35,075 bases of DNA from Cytophagaceae bacterium (GTDB lineage: Bacteria > Bacteroidota > Bacteroidia > Cytophagales > Cytophagaceae). Where the stretch lies: contig JAGKWN010000040.1 in the NCBI GenBank assembly GCA_021151805.1, positions 1 through 35,075 on the forward strand, read 5' to 3'. A program made the position numbers and the translations under genes. The stretch's first letter is position 1. Each line of letters opens with the position of its first letter. The notes beneath the pieces are model-generated. The model ran no database searches. It had not been told where the DNA came from and saw nothing but the letters and a program-made list of their open reading frames with translations. Positions 1 through 8,804 of the stretch are shown here, in pieces.

Positions 1-1488
1 TATTAAAACTGATAGTTCTATTTCAGGAGATATATTTGATGATACTTTCTCAAGAATTTTATCCTTACTCAATCTAAACGGAGCATGAATAACAATTTTT
101 TTATAAGTTGTACTATTTATAATTTTAATAATATTTGCAACTTGAGTTTTATAGTATGTATCATCAGTCTCTACACCTTCTCCTAAAACTTGTAAATCTT
201 TGAATATACCGCTCGAATCAGTAAGTACAGAATAAGTAATATTTTTTTCTATAGTATTTCCATCCTCACTATATTCTATATTATAAGACTGTCCAATACC
301 AATTATTAAATATTCGCCTGTCGCTGGCTTCATTTTCCATGGCTTACCTCCTGCTTTAGAAAACATTTGTAATGCAATATTTCCCAAAGAATATTTTATT
401 GAATTTTCATTACCAATTAATTCCTTTGTCACAACCTGACATGGAATACCTGCATTAGTAAACTTATGTTTAAGGTTAAAATATAATCTATCACTAACAT
501 CATCCTTTTTCGTTAGTGTTATAATCACTGGTAAAATATTTTTACCAGATGTTTTTATTTCTTCAATTTGCTTATTAATAGTTTCATCATTAAAATCATC
601 AATTGAAATACCATTAATTCGTTCGTTGGAAAAATTAATTTTAAACATTTTACTTAATCCACTGAACTGACTTGGATAAGATTCACCTCTTAAACCTTTT
701 AATAAAGCTACAGCATAATCTCTATCTTGTTTACGATAAATAAAATTAAAATAGAGATTATCATCGGCCTTTTCCAATGGTTCATTCTTAGATAATCCTA
801 TGTAGGATGAGTTATTAACAGCTCCATTCTTAAAAATATATTCTTTAGCCTTTAGTTGATTACTATCAATAGCATATAATTCATTTGTAAGTTTATATTC
901 AAGTTTACTATTAATTTCTGGCAATATGTTTTTAACAAACAGATTAAAATAATTGTGCTTAAATAAATAAAAATCAAAATTGCTTTGTCCTTTAGTATTT
1001 AACGTTCCGCTGGCAATTAGAATATCCCTATCTACTTTCGCCTTTCCATTTACTTTTTGATCATCGTTCACCAAAAATTGAAACCCAATTTGAATACCCC
1101 ATAATTGTTTGCTTTTCAAAAAGTATGGTTCAACCCAAATACATTTTCTTCCTTTAGGATGTTTTTCAAATTCTACAAATAACCTACGATTATATTCATC
1201 ATCTGACTTAACAAATATATTATCGAGACCATTCGTGGCATTTCTTAATTTATCAAAAATATTTTTACATACTATACCTGTTTTAAAATATGGAGGAAGC
1301 TTGTATTCTTCATATCCATCTTTCTCTTGATAAACAATTTCATATTTAGTATTATTTCCTTCTAAATCTGGTAAGTCATAATAATTTGCATCAGCAATAA
1401 AATTATTAGCTTCTAATTTTTTCCTATATACTTTTATACCTAAATCTTGATTTTCGAAAGGCAAAAAGTTGAGTCTAATATTTATCAT
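1..1488 (-). CDS. Prokaryotic Argonaute-like protein (PIWI domain), C-terminus beyond window
   Basis: This reading frame is open for 496 codons from ATG at 1488 to the left edge, so the C-terminus is missing. Upstream in-frame stops fix the start. Residues about 330-376 look like a MID domain: Y336-x-x-x-K340, then GIPCQVV with Q351. They lead into the PIWI entry motif GGKPWKMK (380-387), LIIGIGQSY (394-402) and KKIVIHAPFRLSKDKI (463-478). This spacing is typical of pAgo proteins, which bind guide nucleic acids and targets. Where active PIWI domains have the first catalytic Asp (GID), this one has GIG (G399), and no Asp follows IVIH, so I infer a nuclease-dead PIWI. The first 300 residues show no PAZ I can recognise and could be an APAZ-like or degenerate N/PAZ region. 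It lies 77 bp downstream of the methyltransferase on the same strand, so cotranscription is possible. Any effector partner would lie beyond position 1. Confidence 0.78.
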   Translation of the reverse strand, partial: MINIRLNFLPFENQDLGIKVYRKKLEANNFIADANYYDLPDLEGNNTKYEIVYQEKDGYEEYKLPPYFKTGIVCKNIFDKLRNATNGLDNIFVKSDDEYNRRLFVEFEKHPKGRKCIWVEPYFLKSKQLWGIQIGFQFLVNDDQKVNGKAKVDRDILIASGTLNTKGQSNFDFYLFKHNYFNLFVKNILPEINSKLEYKLTNELYAIDSNQLKAKEYIFKNGAVNNSSYIGLSKNEPLEKADDNLYFNFIYRKQDRDYAVALLKGLRGESYPSQFSGLSKMFKINFSNERINGISIDDFNDETINKQIEEIKTSGKNILPVIITLTKKDDVSDRLYFNLKHKFTNAGIPCQVVTKELIGNENSIKYSLGNIALQMFSKAGGKPWKMKPATGEYLIIGIGQSYNIEYSEDGNTIEKNITYSVLTDSSGIFKDLQVLGEGVETDDTYYKTQVANIIKIINSTTYKKIVIHAPFRLSKDKILEKVSSNISPEIELSVLI

Positions 1489-1565
1489 ACTTAAACAATA
1501 TTCTTCTATTAAATTATTACATGTTTATTGGTAATTGACTCTACCATTTTATCTAATCATATATA

Positions 1566-3212
1566 CTACTTTCTTCTATTTAATCTCCTTGAGGAAAGTT
1601 TTCTCCAAATTGCTCTAAGAGCCTCAACATCTGTCTTAGTAAACTTAAGTTGCTTAATTAATAACTCTTGATCTACTATATCTAAAACTTCTTCTATTCT
1701 ACGTTGACGAATAAGATTATCTATTTTATTTAAGTCAATCCTCGTGTTTTCTAATAAAGGCAATGGTATTTCTTCAATTTCAGTAGGTTCAAAAGTAAGA
1801 ACTCCGCCACCATAGCTTCGTCCTGTAATTTCAGAAAAAGCAAATGATAATGAATTCAAAAATGATAATGCTACTATTTCAGGCTTTACCTTTGTTGTCA
1901 ATCTAACTCTATGGATAGTATCGGTTGAAGAAGCTTCTGTTTTATTCACTATGATTTTAGGATAATCACCTACTTGCCTCAATGCAAAAGCATCAGGACA
2001 CCATAACGATGGTGTGATATACCAACGTTTCCGAATCCTACATTTATAGCCTACATGAAAATCTTGCTCTTCCCCATATTTAATATAATTTTTACAAGCT
2101 TGTGGCAAATCTTCAAAATCTTTATTAGGAGGTAAAAACAGATACCCTGAATGTTGAGCATCAGAATTATCTTCAAAATCTTCATCCTTAAACTGTATCC
2201 CTTTAAAATGAGCGGATTTACTTACAACTTTTTGGGTATAGGCTTTTAACTTCCATTTAGCTACAGTCTCTTTATTCATCATAAAGAAATCATTCTTACC
2301 TGTAACTATACCAACATCTACGCTCATTATACTGCTACATGGCTTTATCCTTTTGTCCTCTTTAATCTCTCTTAAAAGTTTAATTTCATTTTCATCTAAG
2401 AAGTACTTAGTCCATTTTTCAGAATTGTGCTCTAACGTTTTTACGTCAGACTTTTGAACTTTAGAAATATTAAGACTCTCCAATTCTTTAAGTGTACTTA
2501 ATTCAACTACTCTAATACCTTTATTCGATTGGACATCTTTTTCACATAGCAATAGAACAACTTCCTGTTGAATATCGCTAAATACAAGTTTTTTAAATGT
2601 TACTATCGTAATTCTTGGGAAGAATTTTGCTAAAAAAATTCTCGTTTCAGCAGCATATTTTACTTGAAATAGTTCAGCAGGAATAACCATTCCAAGCTTA
2701 CCATTTTTATTGAGGAGGCTTGCAGATATTACTAAAAAAGGAATCCAAATATTGGTAAGTTTATTGGGTTTTAAACCTATTTCATTCATCATCTCAAAAG
2801 CTCTCTGCCTATGTTCTTCAGGGAAATTTTGATACCGTATAAACGGAGGATTGCCAATAACTATATCGTAGCGAGGATTGCCATTGGAAATATAACTAAA
2901 GAAGTCAGAATTTACGATGGTCGTTGAGTTCAATCCATAATTAGCTGCACGCTGTTTCGATTTCTCGGATTCCTTTTTTACTAATTCAATACCTTTAATT
3001 AACCCAAATAGATTCTTTTGGGGAACACCTAATTCTATAAATCTTTTAATGGAAGCTTCTATAAAATTACCATCACCACAGCTTGGTTCTAAAACCGTTT
3101 GAGAAGGTTTTGTAATAGCCCATCTGCAAATGAAATCAGCAATTGCTTGAGGAGTATAATATCCTCCACGCAATTTTCTTGATTCAATATTCTCTATATC
3201 TTTTATTGCCAT
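1566..3212 (-). CDS. N6-adenine DNA methyltransferase (Eco57I/TaqI-like)
   Basis: This is a 548-aa gamma-type adenine methyltransferase. Visible motifs are YYTP (18-21), the SAM-binding motif LEPSCGDGNF (41-50) and the catalytic motif IV NPPF (121-124). The C-terminal part (about 270-510) is long enough to be a target-recognition domain. It should transfer a methyl group from SAM to adenine N6 at a specific site. It starts 4 bp after the stop of the 1025-aa restriction-methylation fusion, so the two are surely one operon. Eco57I-like type IIG systems often carry a second methyltransferase that protects the strand or site form the fusion leaves unmodified; that is the likely role. No nuclease motif is visible in this protein. 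Confidence 0.88.
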   Translation of the reverse strand: MAIKDIENIESRKLRGGYYTPQAIADFICRWAITKPSQTVLEPSCGDGNFIEASIKRFIELGVPQKNLFGLIKGIELVKKESEKSKQRAANYGLNSTTIVNSDFFSYISNGNPRYDIVIGNPPFIRYQNFPEEHRQRAFEMMNEIGLKPNKLTNIWIPFLVISASLLNKNGKLGMVIPAELFQVKYAAETRIFLAKFFPRITIVTFKKLVFSDIQQEVVLLLCEKDVQSNKGIRVVELSTLKELESLNISKVQKSDVKTLEHNSEKWTKYFLDENEIKLLREIKEDKRIKPCSSIMSVDVGIVTGKNDFFMMNKETVAKWKLKAYTQKVVSKSAHFKGIQFKDEDFEDNSDAQHSGYLFLPPNKDFEDLPQACKNYIKYGEEQDFHVGYKCRIRKRWYITPSLWCPDAFALRQVGDYPKIIVNKTEASSTDTIHRVRLTTKVKPEIVALSFLNSLSFAFSEITGRSYGGGVLTFEPTEIEEIPLPLLENTRIDLNKIDNLIRQRRIEEVLDIVDQELLIKQLKFTKTDVEALRAIWRKLSSRRLNRRK

Positions 3213-3216
3213 TTTA

Positions 3217-6200
3217 CTAATCTTCGTTTAAATCAGTTAAGAACATTTCGTCATTTAAAACAACATTCATTTCATCTTCGCTGATTTGATATAATTGGTT
3301 TATTAATCCTACTAAACTATTTAACAAATAGTCGAGTTTTCGTTGAAGAATATTTTTCTTCGAACCTATATAGGTTTTATTGTAAGTATCTTTCGTATGA
3401 ATAAGCTGTTGTACGATTTTAACAATTTCATTATGATTTTTCCTTTGTTCAGCATTATCAAAATCAATCCTTTTAATAGGAATATTTTCTAAGAATTGTT
3501 TGCCATGCGAGTAATATGCACCCCTGAATTCACTTGCACCTGCTTTAACCATAGATTCAAATAATGGATGAGCCAAAATACCTAAAATATATAATGGAGA
3601 ATACGCAGAATTACTTATCAAAGAATAATAAGGGCCGTTTCCTCCTCCTGTAAATTGAAGATTATTTTCATCATAAATGTAACTTGGCTTAGTTGATAAA
3701 ACGGGCCAAATCAATTTAGGAGATTCATGAAATTTAGTTAAACTTTGAGACCTTCCAAATTGATACCACTTTGGTTCTTTAGAGCCATTAATACTTCGTT
3801 TAGAAAGTAGAGTTTTAAAAGTATTTAGATACTTCCATGTTAAAGGATAATTTTCACTAAAATATTCTTCTGAGAATACTTCTGCTTTATCATTTGTGAT
3901 GATATAAGGAAAAATTAATTGTGCGTTTTCAACGACAGAATCGAACACTCCAAATGAAAGATCATATAGGCAAGGTTTGCAAATTGATTTCTCAATTTCA
4001 TATTCAATATTATTCTTATTGAATTTATATGTCGACTCAGTTTGTGAGTGTGGTTGTATAATATATATTTTATCAGCACTTGTTTGTAATCCTACAGGAA
4101 TCTCAGCAATTGCTTTTAATGGTATTGTATCAGCATATCTGATTTTATCAAATATTATCTCTGATTCATGTGACACAAAAATCCAAGGTTCCTCAGTATA
4201 AGAATCACTATTATATTCTAAATAGTTAATAGTACCTGCAATAAACTCAGAAGATATATTCTTAATTCTTTTAAATTTGAATTTATCCCTTTCTTCTTTG
4301 TCTATAATTAATACGGTTGTATAAGTGCTTCTATTTGGGAACACTTGAGAAACTCCAAAGTGAATAATTTTACAAATGGAACTTTGAGTGCAAATTAAAT
4401 CACGTAAGGCTTTACCTCCTTTTATAATAAAAAATTTATTAGGTACTATATACCCTAAAACACCTCTATCGTTTAGTAGACTAATAGCTCGCTGAATAAA
4501 TAGATAGTATTTGTCGAATGTGTCTACCTTTGCTACTGTATACCCCGATATACTACTTTGATAATATTTTACTTCTTCAATAAGATATTTTACTATATTT
4601 TGTATTCTTACATATGGAGGATTGCCAACTATTGCATCGAACCCTTTTGTGTCAGTTAAAAAAGGAAATTCATCGCCCCATACAAATGGTTTTACCTTGT
4701 AAAGTAATTCATTATCTTCAATAGCAGAAGGATTAAAATCAAAGTATTTTTCGTCTACTAATGAGTTCCCTGATTTAATATTATTGTCTAAGTTTGGAAG
4801 TACTTTTTGATGATACCTTGATAAATAACTATTTATTGAAGCCGCATTCTCATTTTCAAGCAGCTTTAAAAATAAACTAAACTTAGAAACTTCCACGGCG
4901 TAAGGATTAATATCCACTCCATAAATATGATTTAACAAGAAATCTTGTTTTGCTTTTAATGTAAGATAAAACGTCCCATCAAATCCTTCATATATAATCT
5001 CGTCATCCTCTATGTTTTCTGCATTGAGTGCAGTTATGATTTTCTCTAAAATAAAATCGTAGACAGAAATTAAAAAAGTTCCTGAGCCACAGCATATATC
5101 AGCAATTTTTAGAAATTGAATATCCTTTATCCCTTTTAGGTCAAAGAGAGGGGAAAGGGTTTCTTTAACAATGTTTTCAACTATCAGCTTTGGGGTAGGA
5201 ACTACTCCACTTGAAGCGGATACTTCAGGCTCTTCTACAATTAAAATTTCACTTGCACTTACTATTTTTATTTTACTTCCTAAATATCTCTCATATATTT
5301 GGCTTAATATAGTAGGGTCAACAACCGAAAAATCATAAGGGCTTTCGGGATAATATAGCTCGTTAAATATTTCTATTAGAATTTCAGACTTCAGATTAAT
5401 ATTTAGTGAAAAATTATCTTCTATAAAATCAAATAACCCTGAGTTATATTTTTTATCTGACTGTATGAATAGCGCTTTAAGCTCTGTATAGTTTTTTATC
5501 CCCTTTAATGTTTCATGCTTCTCTATCTCCCGATCTTCGCAAATACGAAGAAATACTATTCTATTTAATAAGCGTTGAACGAGAAAATTAATATCTTCTT
5601 CACTAAAGCCTTCATTATTTTGAATTATGTCAGTTGCTAATCGAAATCTCCATGTTTCTATCTGAGCTAAAAAATAATCATCAAATGTGCTTGTATTATT
5701 TTGTGTAACTGAAAAATAGTCATCAATATAACCTGATGTTATAGATTGAAAAGACAATAATTGATATAGCTTATCAAATTTTTTGATAAAATCCTTATAA
5801 TGAAAAACTGCGTATCTTGCGATAGTTACGTCATCAGTGGAGGTCGGTTTGTACCTGCAGTCGTATACTATTATCTTTTCGAAATTAGTCAATATTGAAA
5901 TACCCAAATTAGCATTCCAACCATATCTGCGTGTTTGGAATGATGACTTAGCAGATTTTTCAATGTCAATAGAAGCTTTTTTAGCTTCTATAAAGAGCTT
6001 ACGAGAACCCTGTATGCGTAAGGTATAATCAGGATTTTTTTTAGCAATAGAATCGTCTTCTTCTACATCAATAGCTTCCTCCTGAATTACATCACGAAGA
6101 AACTGTGATTTACTCGCTTCGTTATCTACATCCCAACCAAAAGTTTTTAAAAGAGGGTTAAGAAAATCTATTCTTAGTTGGGCTTCACTGTATTGTGATG

Positions 6201-6294
6201 TTTGATATATTGAATACTCTTTTTCGAACGCAAAAATTATCCTTTTTAGCTGTTCAAAACATTCTTCCTTCGTTCGAGTAATATTGTATGCCAT
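3217..6294 (-). CDS. Type IIG restriction-modification fusion (endonuclease + adenine methyltransferase)
   Basis: This is a 1025-aa protein with the domain order of Eco57I-class enzymes. The N-terminal region carries a PD-(D/E)xK nuclease signature: PD (88-89) followed by FIEAKK with E103 and K105. The middle has the SAM motif ICCGSGTFL near residue 400, a helical connector, and catalytic NPPY at about 557-560. The last 350 residues are the expected target-recognition part. The enzyme would cleave unmodified DNA and methylate its site from one polypeptide. The gene overlaps the upstream XRE regulator by one base (TAATG) and is followed after 4 bp by a second methyltransferase, giving the operon order regulator, R-M, M. 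Nuclease and methylase motifs both appear intact. Confidence 0.9.
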   Translation of the reverse strand: MAYNITRTKEECFEQLKRIIFAFEKEYSIYQTSQYSEAQLRIDFLNPLLKTFGWDVDNEASKSQFLRDVIQEEAIDVEEDDSIAKKNPDYTLRIQGSRKLFIEAKKASIDIEKSAKSSFQTRRYGWNANLGISILTNFEKIIVYDCRYKPTSTDDVTIARYAVFHYKDFIKKFDKLYQLLSFQSITSGYIDDYFSVTQNNTSTFDDYFLAQIETWRFRLATDIIQNNEGFSEEDINFLVQRLLNRIVFLRICEDREIEKHETLKGIKNYTELKALFIQSDKKYNSGLFDFIEDNFSLNINLKSEILIEIFNELYYPESPYDFSVVDPTILSQIYERYLGSKIKIVSASEILIVEEPEVSASSGVVPTPKLIVENIVKETLSPLFDLKGIKDIQFLKIADICCGSGTFLISVYDFILEKIITALNAENIEDDEIIYEGFDGTFYLTLKAKQDFLLNHIYGVDINPYAVEVSKFSLFLKLLENENAASINSYLSRYHQKVLPNLDNNIKSGNSLVDEKYFDFNPSAIEDNELLYKVKPFVWGDEFPFLTDTKGFDAIVGNPPYVRIQNIVKYLIEEVKYYQSSISGYTVAKVDTFDKYYLFIQRAISLLNDRGVLGYIVPNKFFIIKGGKALRDLICTQSSICKIIHFGVSQVFPNRSTYTTVLIIDKEERDKFKFKRIKNISSEFIAGTINYLEYNSDSYTEEPWIFVSHESEIIFDKIRYADTIPLKAIAEIPVGLQTSADKIYIIQPHSQTESTYKFNKNNIEYEIEKSICKPCLYDLSFGVFDSVVENAQLIFPYIITNDKAEVFSEEYFSENYPLTWKYLNTFKTLLSKRSINGSKEPKWYQFGRSQSLTKFHESPKLIWPVLSTKPSYIYDENNLQFTGGGNGPYYSLISNSAYSPLYILGILAHPLFESMVKAGASEFRGAYYSHGKQFLENIPIKRIDFDNAEQRKNHNEIVKIVQQLIHTKDTYNKTYIGSKKNILQRKLDYLLNSLVGLINQLYQISEDEMNVVLNDEMFLTDLNED

Positions 6295-6602
6295 TAGAAT
6301 ATTACATTTGATTTTTTCAAATATTCAATCTTCTGTTCAGCAACCTTTAAAGCTTCACTTGCTAAATCTTCATTTCTGATCTCATAAACGAGCCTATCAC
6401 TTAAATATGCTAACATAAGTTCTTTCTCTTCTGTCTCAAAAAGCTTTGCAAGACGTTTTACTTGTTCTTTCGTAGGTCTTTTATCGCCTCGTTCAATTTT
6501 GCTAAGAAGCGAAGGATCTACTTCAAGGGTAGATGCTACTTGGCGTAAAAGCAATCCTTTACTTTCCCGAAATGCTCTAATTAATTCTCCTATGGTTCTC
6601 AT
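6294..6602 (-). CDS. XRE-family HTH regulator, likely R-M controller protein
   Basis: This 102-aa protein starts with a clear helix-turn-helix of the lambda-repressor/XRE family: IGELIRAFRESKGLLLRQVA, then LEVDPSLLSKIERGDKRPT. The C-terminal 40 residues are helical and have no motif I know. It is the first gene of the operon that encodes the type IIG enzyme, to which it is coupled by a one-base overlap. Small XRE proteins in this position (C proteins) delay or limit restriction enzyme synthesis. A perfect 15-bp palindrome sits 17-31 bp upstream of its start codon, overlapping the promoter, which fits autoregulation. The regulatory role is inferred from context and operator position. Confidence 0.8.
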   Translation of the reverse strand: MRTIGELIRAFRESKGLLLRQVASTLEVDPSLLSKIERGDKRPTKEQVKRLAKLFETEEKELMLAYLSDRLVYEIRNEDLASEALKVAEQKIEYLKKSNVIF

Positions 6603-6618
6603 TTTACAGATTATGACC

Positions 6619-6664
6619 TGACCAATTTGGTCAAATTTATACGTATAGTTTAAATATTCCCAAA
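6619..6664 (-). promoter_or_regulatory. Promoter with overlapping palindromic operator of the R-M operon
   Basis: Read on the minus strand, TTTG (6664-6661) is followed after 21 nt by TAAATTTG (6639-6632). This matches the Bacteroidota housekeeping consensus TTTG-N19-21-TAnnTTTG. The perfect palindrome TGACCAATTTGGTCA (6619-6633) begins inside the -7 box and covers the expected start of transcription. A further TGACC half-site lies next to it (6614-6618). A repressor bound here would block the promoter; the adjacent XRE protein is the obvious candidate. Confidence 0.65.
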
Positions 6665-6775
6665 TTTTTTAGCAAAACTTACTAACACAAAAATCAATAG
6701 GAATATTCACTCAATAAATCATCAATGAGTTTATTGAAAAAAAAATCAATTAACGGTTACTGCTATGTATGTATT

Positions 6776-7642
6776 TTATAATGCTTTAAACCAATCTTTC
6801 TTCACTATAATTTTTTCTACTAATTCAATATCTACTCCTAGCTTTAATTCTTTTAATTTTTCAGCTAAATCAGTCCCATCAATTAAATCAATTGGAGGTG
6901 CTCCATCACGCTGTGCTTCTTTTTTAGCTTCACGTGTAAAAGTTCCTGTAGTAATGATTAATCCCTTATCTGCTCGCCCTATCATTGCACCCCTAAAATC
7001 TCTAACAATTGATGGTGAGATACTTCCTTTGTAACGCTTAGCTTGGAATATAACATGAAAAGACATGACTCCACCAATCCTTAGCATTCCTTTGCCATCA
7101 ATGCCACCGTCATTAGTTTTCCCTGTAACTTCGACATTTTGAAAACCCAATTCTCTTAATAATCGCTGACAAAGCTTTTCAAAAGATGCTGGAGGAATTA
7201 GCTGCAATTCTTCTATAATCTGTTCTTGCCAAGAAATTTTTTGAATCTCATCATTATCTTCTTGTCCTGAAGAAGACTCCGTTTTTTTTACCTTGTCTTT
7301 GTTTAACCTTTCTTGCTTATCTTCTAAAAGTACTTGTTTCCTAACAACATCCTTATCTACTACATTAGTTTTAATTCCTTCTTCTGTTAATGCCCAAACG
7401 CCTCTTGAAGAATTTTCTATGAGTCCAAAACGTTTAAGGTAATGCCGAGCCCACGCAAGTCTATATGTAAATTTGCTTGTATTTCCTTTATGAATATCGT
7501 TAAGCTGATGATCCGTTAGTTCTAATATTGAAGATACTTGATCTTCAATTTCGCTAATTGATCCTGAATCTCCGAGTTTTTTTAAAGCTGCCAATACCGG
7601 ATTAAAAAGTTCATCGTACTTATAGGGAAAAGTATCTTTCAT
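6776..7642 (-). CDS. Mrr-type restriction endonuclease
   Basis: This 288-aa protein has two domains. Residues 8-92 match the Mrr N-terminal winged-helix region (YDELFNPVLAALKKLG ... GVWALTEEGI). After a charged linker, residues 150-275 form the Mrr catalytic domain, with FEKLCQRLLRELGF, then GGIDGKG (D182) and VIFQAKRY (Q200, K202), the D-QxK form of the PD-(D/E)xK nuclease. Mrr enzymes are type IV restriction endonucleases that cut methylated DNA, though some members pair with methylases. It starts 10 bp after the stop of a small HTH gene and likely shares its transcript. The gap to the R-M operon is 173 bp and holds that operon's promoter, so this is probably a separate unit. Confidence 0.88.
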   Translation of the reverse strand: MKDTFPYKYDELFNPVLAALKKLGDSGSISEIEDQVSSILELTDHQLNDIHKGNTSKFTYRLAWARHYLKRFGLIENSSRGVWALTEEGIKTNVVDKDVVRKQVLLEDKQERLNKDKVKKTESSSGQEDNDEIQKISWQEQIIEELQLIPPASFEKLCQRLLRELGFQNVEVTGKTNDGGIDGKGMLRIGGVMSFHVIFQAKRYKGSISPSIVRDFRGAMIGRADKGLIITTGTFTREAKKEAQRDGAPPIDLIDGTDLAEKLKELKLGVDIELVEKIIVKKDWFKAL

Positions 7643-7652
7643 TATGTTATAA

Positions 7653-7895
7653 TTATTTCAAACCTTTAAAGAATTCTTCTAAAGTCATCTCGTGGGCATC
7701 TAAGATTTGCAAAAGACTTTTAAATTGAAAATTTGTACCTTTTTCCATTCGCCAGTATTGAACACGTGGTAACTCTTTTTCCAAAGCAAAGTTTTCATAA
7801 CTAGTATATCCAGCATCCTTTCTCAATTTTTGAAGCCTTTTAGATATGGACACTATTCTATCATCCAATAGTTCTTTTTTCTTCTTTGTTGCCAT
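7653..7895 (-). CDS. Small XRE-like HTH protein
   Basis: This is an 80-aa basic protein if translation starts at ATG 7895 (MATKKKKE). The frame stays open up to an ATG at 7934, which would add 13 mostly hydrophobic residues that look less like a start. The segment ISKRLQKLRKDAGYTSYENF followed by RVQYWRMEKGTNFQFKSLLQ fits a Cro/CI-type helix-turn-helix of a kind often seen in Bacteroidota. It lies 10 bp upstream of the Mrr gene and probably regulates it or marks the start of that transcript. No ligand-binding domain is present. The function beyond DNA binding is inferred. Confidence 0.68.
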   Translation of the reverse strand: MATKKKKELLDDRIVSISKRLQKLRKDAGYTSYENFALEKELPRVQYWRMEKGTNFQFKSLLQILDAHEMTLEEFFKGLK

Positions 7896-7987
7896 GTTTA
7901 ACAGATTTATAGCAAAATCCATTAAATGCTCCAATTATATTACCTCTCACAAATAACATCTTTCATGAAATTAATAAAAATTTATAG

Positions 7988-7995
7988 TATCTTTG
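7988..7995 (+). promoter_or_regulatory. Candidate -7 promoter element for the rightward cluster
   Basis: TATCTTTG matches the Bacteroidota -7 consensus TAnnTTTG and lies 25 bp before the ATG at 8021. No convincing TTG element is visible at the right distance upstream, so only half of the promoter is supported. Confidence 0.4.
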
Positions 7996-8020
7996 ATACA
8001 TATCTATAAACGATACAGCT

Positions 8021-8287
8021 ATGCAAGATAAAAAAGTCGTAATACTGCCTTCCAATAGTGAATTATCAGAAGAAACAGTTCATGCACTGGATGAATTGTT
8101 CGGTTCAATAACACCGCAAGAGATCCAACATAGCATCCAGGAGCTTATCTACTTTATACTTATAAATATAGATCCTGAATGGTATCCGAATAATTTTAAG
8201 GAGATCATGACCCGGGTTTATTTCCTTGACCAGTTTCTTACAACAGCGAATGAAAAGAATAAGAGCAATGAAAACAGTGATGTATAA
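8021..8287 (+). CDS. Hypothetical small protein, first gene of the rightward element
   Basis: This encodes an 88-aa acidic, mostly helical protein that I do not recognise. It contains a Trp-Tyr-Pro motif (EWYPNNFKEIM) and no predicted membrane segment or catalytic motif. It is the first rightward gene after the divergent defence island and sits just behind a TAnnTTTG box. This position suggests an early or regulatory gene of the phage-like element. The next small gene overlaps its 3' end. Length, position and a plausible promoter support it as real; there is no similarity I can name. Confidence 0.6.
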   Translation: MQDKKVVILPSNSELSEETVHALDELFGSITPQEIQHSIQELIYFILINIDPEWYPNNFKEIMTRVYFLDQFLTTANEKNKSNENSDV

Positions 8288-8408
8288 AATCATATTTCCA
8301 CTGTTATGGGTATATGATGCAACAGTTATTATTATCAAAAGGCAGCCGATGAATCCATATGAGCTAATTTGGGTAATTAATAACCTGGGGAAAAGACCAA
8401 AACTATGA
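8268..8408 (+). CDS. Possible 46-aa single-pass membrane peptide
   Basis: Starting at ATG 8268, inside the end of the previous gene, the frame encodes a short hydrophobic segment (YKIIFPLLWVYDATVIII) followed by a basic tail ending NNLGKRPKL. The frame is open further upstream to 8226, but that part overlaps the preceding gene more deeply. Translation coupled to the upstream stop would fit. It could also be a chance frame. Confidence 0.42.
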   Translation: MKTVMYKIIFPLLWVYDATVIIIKRQPMNPYELIWVINNLGKRPKL

Positions 8409-8455
8409 TCATTGAAATTATAATTAAATAAATTGGCATAATTTAAACAGCTGAT

Positions 8456-8650
8456 ATGGAAACAACCGCTATAGAAAAAGCCATTGAAGAGCATACGATT
8501 GAACAAACCAAAATAATAAATCAGGTAAGAGAATTAAAGAAAACGAAAACAAAACCTGATCGCATAACCGAGTTCAAATTGTCCTTATTATACTTTCAAT
8601 ATGACCTGCATAACCATGCAATTAATGAATTAAAGAAGTCTTTATGTTAA
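8456..8650 (+). CDS. Hypothetical 64-aa coiled-coil-like protein
   Basis: This is a small helical protein rich in Lys and Glu (METTAIEKAIEEHTIEQTKI ... RELKKTKTKPDRITEFKLSL) with a C-terminal helix that could dimerise. I do not recognise it. Its stop lies at the edge of the AT-rich control region in front of the 202-aa gene. It is supported only by frame openness and its protein-like composition. Confidence 0.5.
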   Translation: METTAIEKAIEEHTIEQTKIINQVRELKKTKTKPDRITEFKLSLLYFQYDLHNHAINELKKSLC

Positions 8651-8780
8651 TTTTAACGCATATTTAACTGAATTTCAACTCAATTTTAATTATTTTTCAT
8701 CTGTATTTCAATTACTTAATTATTTTACTAAATTTTTTAGCGCATATTTTAAACAACTTTGGAAAACGTACGTATATTTG
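8651..8780 (+). promoter_or_regulatory. AT-rich control region with direct repeats and a TAnnTTTG box
   Basis: This gene-free stretch contains two imperfect copies of a TTTTA(A/G)CGCATATTT motif, at 8651-8665 and about 8735-8749, 84 bp apart, plus repeated ATTTCAA and TTAATTA words between them. TATATTTG (8773-8780) matches the Bacteroidota -7 box and lies 24 bp upstream of the next start codon. Repeats in front of a gene pair that includes an XRE regulator suggest operator sites; this is inferred. Confidence 0.42.
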
Positions 8781-8804
8781 TCCACAATCTAATTCAAAAG
8801 ACTT

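Noticed and set aside
6711..6738. Inverted repeat TCAATAAA/TTTATTGA beside a run of nine A
   Set aside because: The A-run is on the wrong side for a terminator of the leftward genes and no rightward gene ends here.
1..8000. Left attachment site as a copy of the tRNA-His 3' end
   Set aside because: I found no second copy of the T-arm/acceptor sequence in the window; serine integrase cores can be too short to see by eye.
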